NCBI GenBank assembly: GCA_016946835.1
Contig: JACVTC010000081.1
Span: 64,001-128,000, forward strand
Source: Neocallimastix lanati (nom. inval.)
Taxonomy: Eukaryota > Neocallimastigomycota > Neocallimastigomycetes > Neocallimastigales > Neocallimastigaceae
Direction: 5' to 3'
Length of the DNA stretch: 64,000 nt
The number at the start of each line of letters is the position of its first letter. Within the stretch, counting starts at the first letter, position 1. Below are positions 43,148 through 54,680 of this stretch, piece after piece. A program made the position numbers and the translations under genes. Under the pieces are notes generated by a model. That model was not told the origin of the DNA, did not search any database, and worked only from the letters and a program-made list of their open reading frames with translations.

Positions 43148-44672
43148 AAATAATATTTGGAAGTGTTTTACTATTAGTAGATAGTGTTTTACTGGTAGTA
43201 GTAATAATATTTGGAAGGGTTTTACTGGTAACAGTAGCAGCAATAATATTAGTATGACTGTTTGAAATAGTTTTACCTTTAGTTATTGGAAGGGTTTTAC
43301 TGGTAACAGTAGCAGCATTAATATTAGTATGACTGTTTGAAATAGTTTTACCTTTAGTTATTGGAAGTGTTTTATTGGTAGTAGTTGTGGTATTAACTAT
43401 ATCTGGAAGAGTTTTAGCTTTTTTAACTTTATTATTTTCTACCAAAACAGTTCTTGGATAAAGTTTTTTAGGAGGACCTTTTACCAGAGTACTTTTTACT
43501 TGATAAAATAAAGGATATGTACATTTCATGAAAGCACCTTTAAAACAATTTTTAGTTTTTTGACGATATTTTATTCTAAGCGTACCTGAATTAGAATTAC
43601 ATAAGTCAACGAACTTTTCATAATCAGAAATAGAAATTTCGTTGTCACCAGTACAATTAGTATTCTCGTCTTCCATTGTTTCCTGATTTTCTCCAATTGG
43701 TTTACAGGTATCATGATATAAATCATATTTTAAGTTTTTATCATTACAAAAATTACAATATATTAAATTCATTTTGAAAGAATCCCTTTTAGATTTTAGT
43801 TGAGCCACTCCATGTAAAGTATTTTCACAATAATCCTTTACTTTTTTCATAGTTTCATTAGAAAACACGGGTTCATCATTTTGATAAGTATTTATATCAG
43901 GAAACTCAGTGGAATTATTTGGTGATAAAGGAATCTCAGAAGTAGATAAAAATGGAAGATTTTTATATTTAGTATATTTATCTTGGAGGACATCCACTTT
44001 TTTACATTCAAATGCATAATTATAGAAATTAGGTTCATATCCCTCAGCACAAAAATGACATCTGATTGGCTTATTATAATTATGATCTACTTTATTCACA
44101 GTATTTATTACGTAACCATGGTTATCTCTTAAATAACCTCCATCCTCAATACACTTAATATACGCTTCAGATGGAAAAGCATCTTTATTATCTTCATCAA
44201 CAGTACAATTATTATTTTCATTGCGTTCACCATTGATACAAAAACTGCATCCTACATAGCTTAAATTTGTATAGCATCCATTAAGATAATAATCAAAACT
44301 AATTGAAAGCTTTCCATTATATTTACTTTCACAATGATGTTTAACTCTATTGATAACATCATATGGTATTTCCCCCTCTCCACATTTATTTGAATCATTT
44401 AGAATAATAGCATAAGGATCATTAGTTATGGTTGGAAGAGGATTAGTTGTAGTTGTAAATGAAGAAATGGTTCTGGAACTTGTAAGAGTTTTAGTTGTAG
44501 TTGTAAGTGAAGAAATGTTTTTGGAACTTGGAAGAGTTTTAGATGTAATTGTAAATGAAGAAATGTTTTTGGAACCTGGAAGAGCTTTACAAGTTCTTAC
44601 ATTACTACAAGTCAAACCACTAACTAATGTAGTCCACAATGAAATATTGTAAAAAATTTTTTTAAAATTCAT
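42297..44672 (-). CDS. Secreted modular protein with C-terminal CBM1, paralog B
   Basis: 791 residues from ATG 44672, with the same architecture as paralog A: signal peptide MNFKKIFYNISLWTTLVSGL, Ser/Thr repeats, the same C-x2-C blocks (CSFC, CHFC, CNFC, CYTC, CIQC), Thr linkers and a CBM1 at 756-791 differing from that of A by one residue (CSSRYAQCGG). It is longer because the linkers have expanded: an extra SSKNISS-type unit near the N-terminus, a second copy of TKGKTISNSHTNI, and about eleven KTT units (residues about 661-697) encoded by a 9 bp minisatellite. The CBM1 and the segment before it are almost identical between paralogs while the middle is more diverged, which suggests selection or gene conversion at the C-terminus. 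It probably binds cellulose outside the cell. Confidence 0.88.
42582..42690. repeat. 9 bp minisatellite (TTTTAGTTG) in paralog B
   Basis: About eleven in-frame copies encode Lys-Thr-Thr on the minus strand. It is absent from paralog A, which has only a Thr run here. It adds length to the linker before the CBM1 without breaking the frame. Confidence 0.95.
43102..43148. repeat. TAG/ACT trinucleotide run coding poly-Thr
   Basis: About fourteen GTA units on the plus strand read ACT (Thr) on the coding strand. Related shorter runs occur in paralog A at 37140-37185 and 37650-37672. Confidence 0.85.
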
Positions 44673-44783
44673 TTTATTTTAAATATTAATTTTTTCTTTT
44701 TTTTTGTTTTTTTTTTTTAATAACAAAAATAAAGTATTTTTCTTTTCTACTATATTTTATTTTATCTTTAAATATTTTTTTTT

Positions 44784-44819
44784 TGGTAATAATCTCTTAA
44801 AACACCACCCTATTTTTGT
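44784..44819 (-). promoter_or_regulatory. Conserved block upstream of CBM1 gene B
   Basis: GGTAATAATCTCTTAAAACA then CCACCCTATTTTTG, the counterpart of 39180-39212, about 115 bp upstream of the ATG, with a 3-nt and a 4-nt insertion relative to A. Confidence 0.4.
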
Positions 44820-45435
44820 TTTTATTTTTATTAATTTTTTATGTATATTTTATATTAATTTTAATTTTATTTTTTTTTTATTTAAAAAAAAAAACAAAAA
44901 GTTTGGAGATATTTTTCGTTTTATATAAAAAAAAATTATTTATTTATTTATTTAATAGAAAATGTTTTAAAATAATTTGATAATTCATTTTATAATATAT
45001 ATTAGAATATACAGGAATATATATATATTTTATAAGTAATTTATTTTACATTATTTATTAGATTATACAATAATATATATCTTAATTTATTAGACTTAAT
45101 AATAATATATATATTGAAATAATATATATTTCATCCTATATTAGAATATACTTTAATCTTTACTATTGTAATATAATTTTAATTTTAAAAATACAATAAA
45201 ACATAAATAAATAAATAAACAAATAAATAAAGAAAAAAATAAAAAAATTAATAAAAATAAGAAAATAAATAAATATATAAGTGAATTAGTGAATAATTAA
45301 ATAATTTAAAATTAAATTTGAATTTGGAGAGAAATAAAAAATTTATTTATTCATTCATTCATTTTCTGTAACATTGAGTCAAAAAAAAAAAAAAAAAACA
45401 ATCATAAAAAAAATGAAAATTAAAATGAAAAAATA

Positions 45436-45752
45436 AAATAAATAATAAATAATAAATAATAAATAATAAATAATAAACAATAAATAATAAATAATAAACA
45501 ATAAATAATAAATAATAAATAATAAATAATAAATAATAAATAATAAATAATAAATAATAAATAATAAATAATAAATAATAAATAATAAATAATAAATAAT
45601 AAATAATAAATAATAAATAATAAATAATAAACAATAAATAATAAATAATAAACAATAAATAATAAATAATAAATAATAAATAATAAATAATAAATAATAA
45701 ATAATAAATAATAAATAATAAATAATAAACAATAAATAATAAACAATAAATA
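45436..45752 (+). repeat. Heptanucleotide array (AAATAAT)n
   Basis: About 45 units of 7 bp with occasional AAACAAT variants. All three frames of the minus strand are open over it, which creates spurious Tyr/Leu/Ile-rich ORFs. Confidence 0.95.
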
Positions 45753-45839
45753 ATTGAATAATAAATAATTGAATAATTCTTTTAATTTTTTTATTTTTAT
45801 TGATAATTTTTATTTTAATTTTTTTTTTTTACTTTGCAC

Positions 45840-46145
45840 TTTTTATAATTAATTTGATATATTTATAATATTTTATATACTTATATTTTATATTTATATT
45901 TTTTATATATATATTTATAACAATTATATTTTATTGAATATTTATAATATGTTTTCATATTTTAAATTATTTTATTTCTATTAACTATTTCTATTACTAT
46001 CACTATTACTATTTTTATTTTTATTTTTATTTTTTTTTTATTTTTATATCTATTAATACTCTCGTATTACTAACTATTATATTTATTTTCTTTTTTTTTT
46101 TGAGTTATTTCTTTTCTATTTTTTTTTTTTTACTTTTTTTTATTT
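45840..46145 (-). repeat. Inverted copy of the 40.2-40.4 kb segment
   Basis: The reverse complement of this stretch matches about 40260-40400: AATAGAAAA(G)AAATAACTCAAA, a run of AGTAAT units and AGAAATAAAATAATTTAAAA. Neighbouring sequence in the same duplicated unit (GATGATGAAGTT at 46150, like 40180) is in direct orientation, so a local inversion occurred after or during the duplication. Confidence 0.6.
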
Positions 46146-46214
46146 TTGTTGGTGATGATGAAGTTATAAAAAAAAATAAATGTAATTATTTAATTATATA
46201 TTATTTATTGTTAT

Positions 46215-46530
46215 TATTATTTATTATTTATTATTTATTATTATTTAATAATAAATACTCTTTTTATTATTAATAATAAATATTCTTTTTATTATTTATT
46301 ATTTATTATTTATTATTTATTATTATTTAATAATGAATATTCTTTTTATTATTTATTATTTATTATTATTTAATAATAAATACTTTTTTTATTATTTATT
46401 ATTTATTATTTATTATTTATTATTTATTATTTATTATTTATTATTTATTATTTATTATTCTATTATTTATTATTCCATTATTTATTATTCATTATTTATT
46501 ATTCCATTATTTTTTATTATTTATTTATTT
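46215..46530 (+). repeat. Heptanucleotide array (TTTATTA)n, opposite orientation
   Basis: The same 7 bp unit as at 45.4-45.75 kb but reverse-complemented, with interruptions (ATAATGAATATTC, CCATTA). The two arrays could form a long stem around about 460 bp. Confidence 0.9.
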
Positions 46531-47003
46531 TTAAATATATTTTATATTTATTTTGTTTAAATTTTTTTTGAGCATCTTTTTTTGGGGGGTATATTTTATT
46601 TATTAATTTATTATATTTACTAATTTAATATTATTGCTAATAGTATTAAAAAATAAATTAAAATAAATAATATTAAATAATAATAAATAATAAATAATAA
46701 ATTTATTTATTTATTTCATTCATTTATTTCATTTATTTGGTATCAAAAATTTCCAAAACAAGTTATAATTAAAAAAATTTTTTTTTTTTTAAAAGATTAA
46801 AAATTAAAAGATAAAACAAAAATAAAAAAAAATAAAGAATAATAGTAAAAAAAAAAAAAAAAAAATGATGATGATAATGTCATCTTTTATCATTAATTAA
46901 AATTAAAATTAAAAAAGAATTTAAATAATATCTAATCTAATTAAATTCAAATTATTTTATTTTTATTCTATTCCATCTGTACCTTATATTCACTATTCCA
47001 CTA
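46531..47003. other. AT-rich non-coding stretch
   Basis: Poly(A/T) and AATA repeats, with GGGGGG at 46585 as an isolated G run. No gene. Confidence 0.6.
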
Positions 47004-47006
47004 TTT

Positions 47007-47531
47007 ATTTTATTTTATTTTATTTATTTTATTTTATTTTATTTTATTTTATTTTATTTTATTTTATTTTATTTTATTTTATTTTATTTTATTTATTTTA
47101 TTTTATTTTATTTTATTTTATTTTATTTTATTTTATTTTATTTTATTTTATTTTATTTTATTTTATTTTATTTTATTTTATTTTATTTTATTTTATTTTA
47201 TTTTATTTTATTTTATTTTATTTTATTTTATTTTATTTTATTTTATTTTATTTTATTTTATTTTATTTTATTTTATTTTATTTTATTTTATTTTATTTTA
47301 TTTTATTTTATTTTATTTTATTTTATTTTATTTTATTTTATTTTATTTTATTTTATTTTATTTTATTTTATTTTATTTTATTTTATTTTATTTTATTTTA
47401 TTTTATTTTATTTTATTTTATTTTATTTTATTTTATTTTATTTTATTTTATTTTATTTTATTTTATTTTATTTTATTTTATTTTATTTTATTTTATTTTA
47501 TTTTATTTTATTTTATTTTATTTTATTTTAT
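47007..47531 (+). repeat. Pentanucleotide array (TTTTA)n, about 105 copies
   Basis: About 525 bp of almost perfect TTTTA, with one 4-bp unit near 47093. It is flanked on both sides by the same dispersed unit (…CTGTACCTTATATTCAC… left; CAATCTGTACTTAATATT right) that recurs at 49.04 and 54.7-55.1 kb. Confidence 0.97.
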
Positions 47532-47776
47532 TCAATCTGTACTTAATATTTATATTCTACTATTTATTTTATTTTATTTTATTTTTATTTTTGATTAGTT
47601 TTGTTTTGTTTTGTTTGGATGTTTTATGATTGATCTAAAATGAATTTAAAAAAGAAAAAAATTTAATTTATGAAACTTAAAATATGAAAATAATTAAAAA
47701 AAAATTTTTTTTTTTATTACTTTTTTTTTTTTTATTTTTTCTTTCTTCATTGGACAAATCATCATTAACAAAAAAA

Positions 47777-47885
47777 TTATATTATATATTATATATTATA
47801 TATTATATATTATATATTATATATTATATATTATATATTATATATTATATATTATATATTATATATTATATATTATATATTTTAT
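47777..47885 (+). repeat. Heptanucleotide array (TATATTA)n
   Basis: About fifteen units of TATATTA directly after a short open frame at 47684 that is not credible as a gene. Confidence 0.9.
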
Positions 47886-48275
47886 ATTTTATATTATTTT
47901 AACTTTTTTTTTAATTTTTTTTTAATTTTTTTAAAATATCTTTGTATAAATAATAATAAATAAAGTTACATTGTTTAATAGTATTGTTTATTATCAAAAA
48001 ATATAAAATTAAATTAATAATAAAGTTAAAAAATTAAAAAAATCTTTAATTCCATCTACTTTTTAATTTAAAATTAATTTAAATTTATGATTTTATACTA
48101 CATAAAATTTTTTTAATTTTTTTGTAGAAATAAATACATTAAAACTTTAATTAATAAAAAAAAGAAAAGAAAAAGAAAAGAAAAAGAAAAAATAATATAT
48201 AATATTTTATGTATATTCATATTTATATATATATATAAATTGGAATAAGCTTTATTTTTAGGAGAAAAGAGTTCT

Positions 48276-48319
<44 letters not shown>

Positions 48320-48959
48320 ATCTTTTTATGATAAACTTAGCCAGAGTCCTTCAATTCCATTCATTCCTATAAAAATTATTAATTTTTTGGAAATACTTTT
48401 AAATATTAATCTTTATCTTTTTATCCGTAGTTCTTTTTTTTTTTTTTTTTTATTTTTTTTTTTTTTTTTTTTTTTATAAAAGTTTAGATAATGAAAGTTA
48501 TCAAAGTAATAATCAAATAAGAAATTCAACCAAATTGTTAAATATAAGGTTTATATATATGGTTTAAATATAAATATATAAAAAAACACCATTAATATAA
48601 TATGATAAATTAAAAAATAAAATATTAAAAGCTTTTTTTTTTTTTTTAGAGAAATTAAGTATAATAATAAAAAATGAAAGATATTAATAAAAATAAAAAT
48701 AAGATATGATATAAATGTAAACTATTAGTAAATAATAAAATGAAATGAAATAAATAGTAAATAGAGATATATTTTAATAAAGTAAATAGGGATATATATT
48801 AAAAATATAAAAAAAAAAAAAAAAATAAAAAATAAAATGAAGTTGATACAATTATTAATCATCGTCTATATTTAAATAACCTACAGATAATAAATAATTT
48901 TTTAATACATCTAATTGTACCATTAATAAACCAAGTATCATTTTCATCGCTTTAATATT

Positions 48960-49002
<43 letters not shown>

Positions 49003-50502
49003 TGTTTTTATTTTATTTTATTTTATTTCATTTTATTTTATTGTATTCAATCTCTACTTTATATTCATATTTCAACTATTTATTTTATTTTATTTTATTT
49101 ATGTCTTTTTAAGCAATCCTCTACAAATATCACAGATAATATTATAAAGTGTATATTCCATTGGTAATCGTAATAACATATGTATACACATATAGACTAT
49201 TATGATGGCATGAAAACAAAAATAGAAAAGTAAAAAAAAAAATTATTTCTTCATCAACTCTATTTTTTTTTTTTTTTTGTGTTTTTTCTCCTTTTTCCTC
49301 TTATAAAATCAATAATAACGGAATAACTTTTAAAAATGATTAAATAAAATTGCCTATCATTGGATACAAGCTTTTCACCTTAAAGATATCGAATAAAAAA
49401 AATAAAACAAAAAAAAAAAAAAAAAAAAATAAAAAAAGAAAAAAAGGAATTATTTACTTTTCTAAAGTCATCATAAGTCATCATTTTTTTTTTTTTAAAT
49501 TTATATAAAGAAAGCTTTTTAAATATTGTAAATACAAGTCATTATTACATCAAGGAAGTGGACTATCCATGGCTATTCAATTAATGAAAAGAAATATTCA
49601 CCAAGAAATAAAAAAATATATATATAAATATATAAAAAAAAATAGGATACTAACAGTATTAAAAATTAAAAAAAAAAAAAATAAAAATAAAAATGAAAGT
49701 AAAAAAGAAAAAATAAAATAAAATACATATTTATATATATTTCTTATTCATATTTCATTAAATTATTTAATAATGGATTTAATAACCTTTTTACATCATT
49801 TCAATTAATAAAATACTATTTATATATATTTATATTTTTTTATATATTATTTTTATTAATAAAATAATATTTATTTATTTTATTTTATTTTATTTTATTT
49901 TATTTTTTTTTTTTTTTTTTTTTTTTTATACTGGAATAAGAATAAGAAGAATAGCTTTGGGATGATAGTCGTGGTTGTAGTGGTGGTCGTAGTACCTGTA
50001 GTAGAAATTATGATTTCATTTGGAAAGGAGAGAGCAAAAGTATTCGTATCGCAATTTGAAAAGAGTTTTTTTTTTTTTTTTTTTTTACTTTGATACTTTT
50101 GATCATTAAGAATATTGGAAGGATAGTAAATTGATGATGATTTTATTTAATGTTTTATTTTAATAATAAATTTATTTATTTATTATTTTATTATTATTTA
50201 ATTTTATTTTATTATATATTAATTTTTTTTTTTTTATTTTATTTCATTAAAGTTCATTGAACTAATATCTTTTTTATTTTCTTTACAAAAGTTTTTCTAG
50301 TTATTGTCATCTAATTATTTTATTTAAACATAAAAATTTTGTTAAAATAATTTTTTTTTCTATCATTTTAAACAATTTATATGTATAAATAAAAATAAAA
50401 ATAATAGAAAAACTAAATTAAATAAGAAATCTACTAACTACATTTATTAATTTTATTTTATTTTTTTTTTATTTTTTTTTTTTTTATTTTAAATCTATTT
50501 GA
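47886..50502. other. Gene-poor region with short coding-like fragments
   Basis: Mostly poly(T)/poly(A). Short minus-strand stretches look like exon debris: 48395-48336 (GMNGIEGLWLSLS then stop, preceded by TTTTTATAG), 48950-48855 (MKMILGLLMVQLDVLKNYL, ending NIDDD), 49210-49105 (MLLRLPMEYTLYNIICDICR, ending GLLKKT), and 50065-49929 (Thr-rich, TTGTTTTTTTTIIPK). A plus-strand piece at 49533-49620 reads SLLHQGSGLSMAIQLMKR. I could not join them into a gene or recognise a family. Confidence 0.35.
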
Positions 50503-51273
50503 TTAATTTATGCACTTTCCAAAATTACTTTGGCAACCTTTAGATTTTTTACAGTGATCATTGGATTTACCACAGTAACCATATTTACTACAACAGTAAC
50601 CAGTATGACAACATTTATTACCGTTGTCTGGTCCACATCGATCATTAGTGGTTGTTCCATAAGGACATTTTCCAGAAGGTTTAGTTTGTGGTTGTGGCTT
50701 TGGTTGTTGTATTTCATAATATCTTTCACAAGGACACCAACCGTTATAAGTAATACAACGACCGTTGACCGTTCTTGGAGTAACTCCATCATTATTAGCA
50801 TTTGTATATTGATATCTTATTGAAAAATTGCTACCTGGAATAGGAGTATTACCATAAGGACTAAAATAGCATTTACTGTCATGAGCATTGAAAACAGCCT
50901 TAATTAACTTATTGCATTTTCCATCAAATGGATTACCATCTAAATCCATGAATGTATATGTTTTACCTTCATAATTGTAACATTGATAAAAAGTTGGAAT
51001 ACATGGAGCAGAGCAACCAGCCACAGGTATACAAAATGGAGTACCGTATCTATATTCATAACTTTTACAGATATATATGTTATTTGCACTACAATCATTG
51101 TAAGCATAACCAATATAATAACCATTCGTCATTTTATAAGCTGGAGAAGGAGCTATAGTATCTGGACAAGAATTAATATCACCATTATGTTTTTGATTTA
51201 ATATATTACCCTTTGAAGCAAAAACATAATGAATATTATATAATAGAGCAAATAATAATAATTTATAATTCAT
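50503..51273 (-). CDS. Secreted protein with one hevein-type chitin-binding domain (CBM18)
   Basis: 256 residues from ATG 51273 to TAA 50505-50503. A signal peptide (MNYKLLLFALLYNIHYVFAS) predicts secretion. Residues 21-185 are an unrecognised Cys-rich region with many Tyr and Asn (for example CIPVAGCSAPCIPTFYQC), then a Pro/Gln linker (190-199). Residues 213-247 match the hevein fold with spacing C-x8-C-x4-CC-x5-C-x6-C-x5-C (Cys213, 222, 227, 228, 234, 241, 247) plus an additional Cys221. The sugar-contact positions are Ser229, Tyr231, Tyr233 (SKYGYC), with His240 where hevein has Tyr. It likely binds chitin or GlcNAc polymers at the cell wall. No enzyme domain is visible. Confidence 0.85.
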   Translation of the reverse strand: MNYKLLLFALLYNIHYVFASKGNILNQKHNGDINSCPDTIAPSPAYKMTNGYYIGYAYNDCSANNIYICKSYEYRYGTPFCIPVAGCSAPCIPTFYQCYNYEGKTYTFMDLDGNPFDGKCNKLIKAVFNAHDSKCYFSPYGNTPIPGSNFSIRYQYTNANNDGVTPRTVNGRCITYNGWCPCERYYEIQQPKPQPQTKPSGKCPYGTTTNDRCGPDNGNKCCHTGYCCSKYGYCGKSNDHCKKSKGCQSNFGKCIN

Positions 51274-51654
51274 TTTTTTTTTTTTTTTTTTAATTTAATA
51301 ACTTTTATATGTTTTATTTTATTTTTTATTTATTTTTTTAAAATTTATATTTTAATGTAAAAAAAAAAAAAGTATAGAGTGAAATATTAATATTTATATT
51401 CATTTTAAAAAATTTATAAACCGTATGAATAAAAAGCTGGTTATTAATAATTATTAAATTTATATTAAAGAAATCTGTTACCTATAAATCAAAAAAATAA
51501 TAGAAAATATTATATATTAAAATGATATAATAGATAAAATCTATAATATTAATGAATATATATTATACAGTTTGATGATAATTTAGTATGTACATACAAT
51601 ATATAACCTCCTACAAACTTTTTACATATATATATATATATATATATATTTTTT
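51274..51654. other. Upstream region of the CBM18 gene
   Basis: Poly(T) directly before the ATG (plus-strand 51273-51291), then AT-rich sequence including an AT dinucleotide run at 51625-51648. No gene. Confidence 0.6.
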
Positions 51655-51830
51655 TATGGACTGGAGACTTTCGTCTCCCCCATATTTTAATATGGGTGTA
51701 TGTTTAACTACCATACCGGTAGGACGTCGACGCTCAACCCCCATAAGCAAAGAAACTCCATATAGAAGCACTTTACCGTTTTTATATAATAATATGTCGA
51801 ACTACAATATTTACTATTGTAGTTCATTAA
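51655..51830. other. GC-rich structured island
   Basis: About 175 bp with several perfect inverted repeats: GGAGAC/GTCTCC (51662-51677; on the minus strand the loop is GAAA, a GNRA tetraloop), the palindrome CCCATATTTTAATATGGG, and GAACTACAAT/ATTGTAGTTC with a 7-nt loop near 51800-51825. The middle reads ACCGGTAGGACGTCGACG. A 61-codon plus-strand frame covers it but has no domain and ends in low complexity. It could be a structured RNA or the end of a mobile element. Confidence 0.5.
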
Positions 51831-52194
51831 TACTTTATTAATTATAATTATTATAATTATTATATATTAATTATAATATATAATAATCAACTTTAAATTT
51901 GGTTAGTATTAATATATATTTCATTATTGTTAATTGTTATTTACATATTAAATACAAATAATTTAAATAGAAATTAAAAATAATTTTTAACGTTTGTTGA
52001 AAATACGAATCAATTCTTATATCGTTAATATTAATGTTAAGTGAATCTTCTAATTAGGTCATCTGATTCATATAAAACTTAATTTATTTTCTCATATTTT
52101 TCTTAAAAAAAATAAGAAAAAAATTATATAAAAATCTAGTTTAATAGGAAAAAAATTATATAAAAATCTTGTTTAATATTTTAAGCGTATATTT

Positions 52195-52236
<42 letters not shown>

Positions 52237-52955
52237 AAAAATTAAAGATAATATAATTTTATTTTTATTTTATATAATATTAAATATAAAATGTATTGTT
52301 TTAAATAATTATTAATCATAAATAAATTAAAAATTATCCTCAGAATAATATAATAATTTAGAAACCCAACTATTAATGCCCAATATTTGTACGAAAGATT
52401 TAATAATGTATCAAACTTTACTTAATATAAAATTTATTTTTAATTAAAATAATAAATTTAATTATACTTTAAAATATAAAACGCGAAATTTTTCTTTTTA
52501 TTTGCTTTTATTAATAAATTCCTTTAAAATATAACTTCCCTTTTGTTATATTTTAAAATAAAAATATTTTTGACTAAAATAAAAAAACTCTCTCTCTGAT
52601 AAAATAAGAATAATTTTTTGTATTTATATAAAATTTTTTTTTATATTAATTTTATAACACTTTTTACTATTGTATATTTTGATATTCTACTTTATTTTTA
52701 CTTTATGACTTCTTCTCTTGAAAAATTCTCTTTTATAAATAAATTTTTCCATTTTGAAACTAAAAGTAACTAAAGTAGTTTATATAATAATAAATTAAGT
52801 TTTAATATAAAAATTATAATTTCATAAATTTCGTACTAAAAATTTAATGTAGGAAATGATGAGAGGAATTTTTGTTTGAAAAATCCAAACTCGCCCCCCT
52901 CAAATTAAAATTCCTCGAAATGTTTTAATAAAAGAAAGTAGTATCAATAAAATAT
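51831..52955. other. AT-rich region, possibly 3' LTR remains of a copia element
   Basis: No ORF. On the minus strand 52905-52880 reads TTTGAGGGGGGCGAG, a purine tract just downstream of the copia remnant, consistent with a polypurine tract; sequence below 52880 may be its 3' LTR. A 33-nt poly(A) run lies at 52200-52232. Confidence 0.45.
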
Positions 52956-53738
52956 TCAATGGAATCTTTTGCTTACTCTTTTAGTTAATACATCGACTAA
53001 CATATTATTTGAACTTACATACGACATATTAATAAAATCTTCCTTTATGTAATTCATCTCAAAGGAATAATCTAGGTCAAAATGCCTTGAGGAATTGATT
53101 CTTTTTTCATTAGTCTAAGATCTTAATATTACTAATGTTATCACAAAAGACCAGACGTAATAAAACTTTTCCTTCAATTTCTTTATTTAGATTATTTAAC
53201 AACATAATCATTTCAATTAAGTCTGCTGTTGCATTAAATACCGCTTCCGTTGTACTTTGAGCTGGGAACTTTTGTTTCCTTGATTTCCAACAGATTGGAG
53301 CACATCCCATGTATATTATATATCCAGTAGTGGATTTAGCATTATCATCAACATCTTTAGGTCCGAAACTGGCATCTGAGTATGTGGCAATGTCTTCTTT
53401 GTTATTAAATTTTAAAAAGAAATTTCTTGTTTTATTCAAATATTTAAGAACATTTTGTACCTTTCTCCAATCTTTAATGATTGGATTATTTCTTTTAGAA
53501 GAAAATTTTCTTATTGTCTCACAGATATCTGGCCTTGTACATCTTGCTAAATGAATTAAAGATCCTACTACTATTCTATATTTAGTAGGATCTATCTTTT
53601 ATTTATTTTCTTCTTTATCAGTTATATCTGAATAAAGGTTATTTTTCTCTCCTGTAACGTTGTATTTATTTAACTTGTTTACAATATATTTTCCTTCTTC
53701 TGTTTTGTTAATTTTAATACTAAGAATACGACCTAAAT
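52956..53738 (-). pseudogene. Ty1/copia pol remnant (RT end and RNase H)
   Basis: The minus strand encodes, in order, YRIVVGSLIHLARCTRPDIC (the end of the copia RT region), the RNase H core TYSDASFGPKDVDDNAKSTT with GYIIYMGCAPICWKSRKQKF and STTEAVFNATADLIEM, and then in another frame HFDLDYSFEMNYIKEDFI and SSNNMLVDVLTK (the conserved C-terminal ADxLTK-type segment). There is an in-frame TAA before KIDPTKYRIV and a frameshift after NISNIKILD. Integrase and most of RT are absent. This is a different superfamily from the four gypsy elements. Confidence 0.88.
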
Positions 53739-54680
53739 GTAAATAAATTATTAAAAAATTTATATTATATTAATTATTTTAATATTATTTAATATTATTT
53801 TAATGTATTAATATTTAATATATATAATATATTATTATTTATACTATATTATTAGTATAATAAAAATTTTATTGTATAATATATACATTAAATTTAATAT
53901 TGATTTAATTTAATAATTAAAAATTTTTACTTTTTGAATATATTAAAATTTTTTTTTTTTTTAAGATGATAATTTTAGTTATATTAAAATTTTAATTTTC
54001 AATTTTATTTTTATTTAAATTTAAACTTCATATTACCAAAGATAGAAAAAAAAAATTAATCTGTTAAGATTTTGATATATTTTATGTTTTAAATTTAAAT
54101 AAAAAAATATGTTTTATTAAAAAAAAATTTACTAAGTCGATATGTCTATATAGTAATATTCTGTATAGATATAGATATATAATAATAATAAATACATTTA
54201 AATAATTTAGTTCAATTAAAATTTATTAAAAATTGACTTCAATAATTAAAGTTATTTAATTAATTTTATTTATAATTCCTTTTTATTTAATAATGAAATA
54301 TCTATAAAATATTGCTATTAAAGTAATTATACAATAACCTTCCAAAGAACATAAAAGATAGATTTTTACATCTTTCTTTTATACTTTGTAAGTTACATAA
54401 TAGTATTTAATTATATGATATTAATAATATAATAATATAAATATTAATAAAATATTAAGATAAATTTAATTATATAATTAATTTGAATAATTGAAATTAA
54501 TATAGATATGAATGTGGTGCATTTCGCCAATTTTTATAATACAAATTTTCAATACGCCATTTATTTTTAATGTCTTTTAAAATTTTTTGTTAACGCCATA
54601 AAAAAATTTTATACAATTATATGTAAAAAAAAATAAATGTATAAATAAATAAAGAACTTAATAATATAAGTATATAAAAT
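53739..54680. other. AT-rich intergenic region
   Basis: No ORF or structure that I can support; TATA-rich blocks and poly(A) runs only. Confidence 0.6.

Noticed and set aside
45359-45746. Three overlapping Tyr/Ile/Leu-rich ORFs
   Set aside because: They are all readings of one 7-bp tandem array, which has no stops in any minus-strand frame.
50508-51201. Several 60-97 codon ORFs over the CBM18 gene on both strands
   Set aside because: Shadow frames; only the 256-codon frame has a signal peptide, regular Cys spacing and a known domain.
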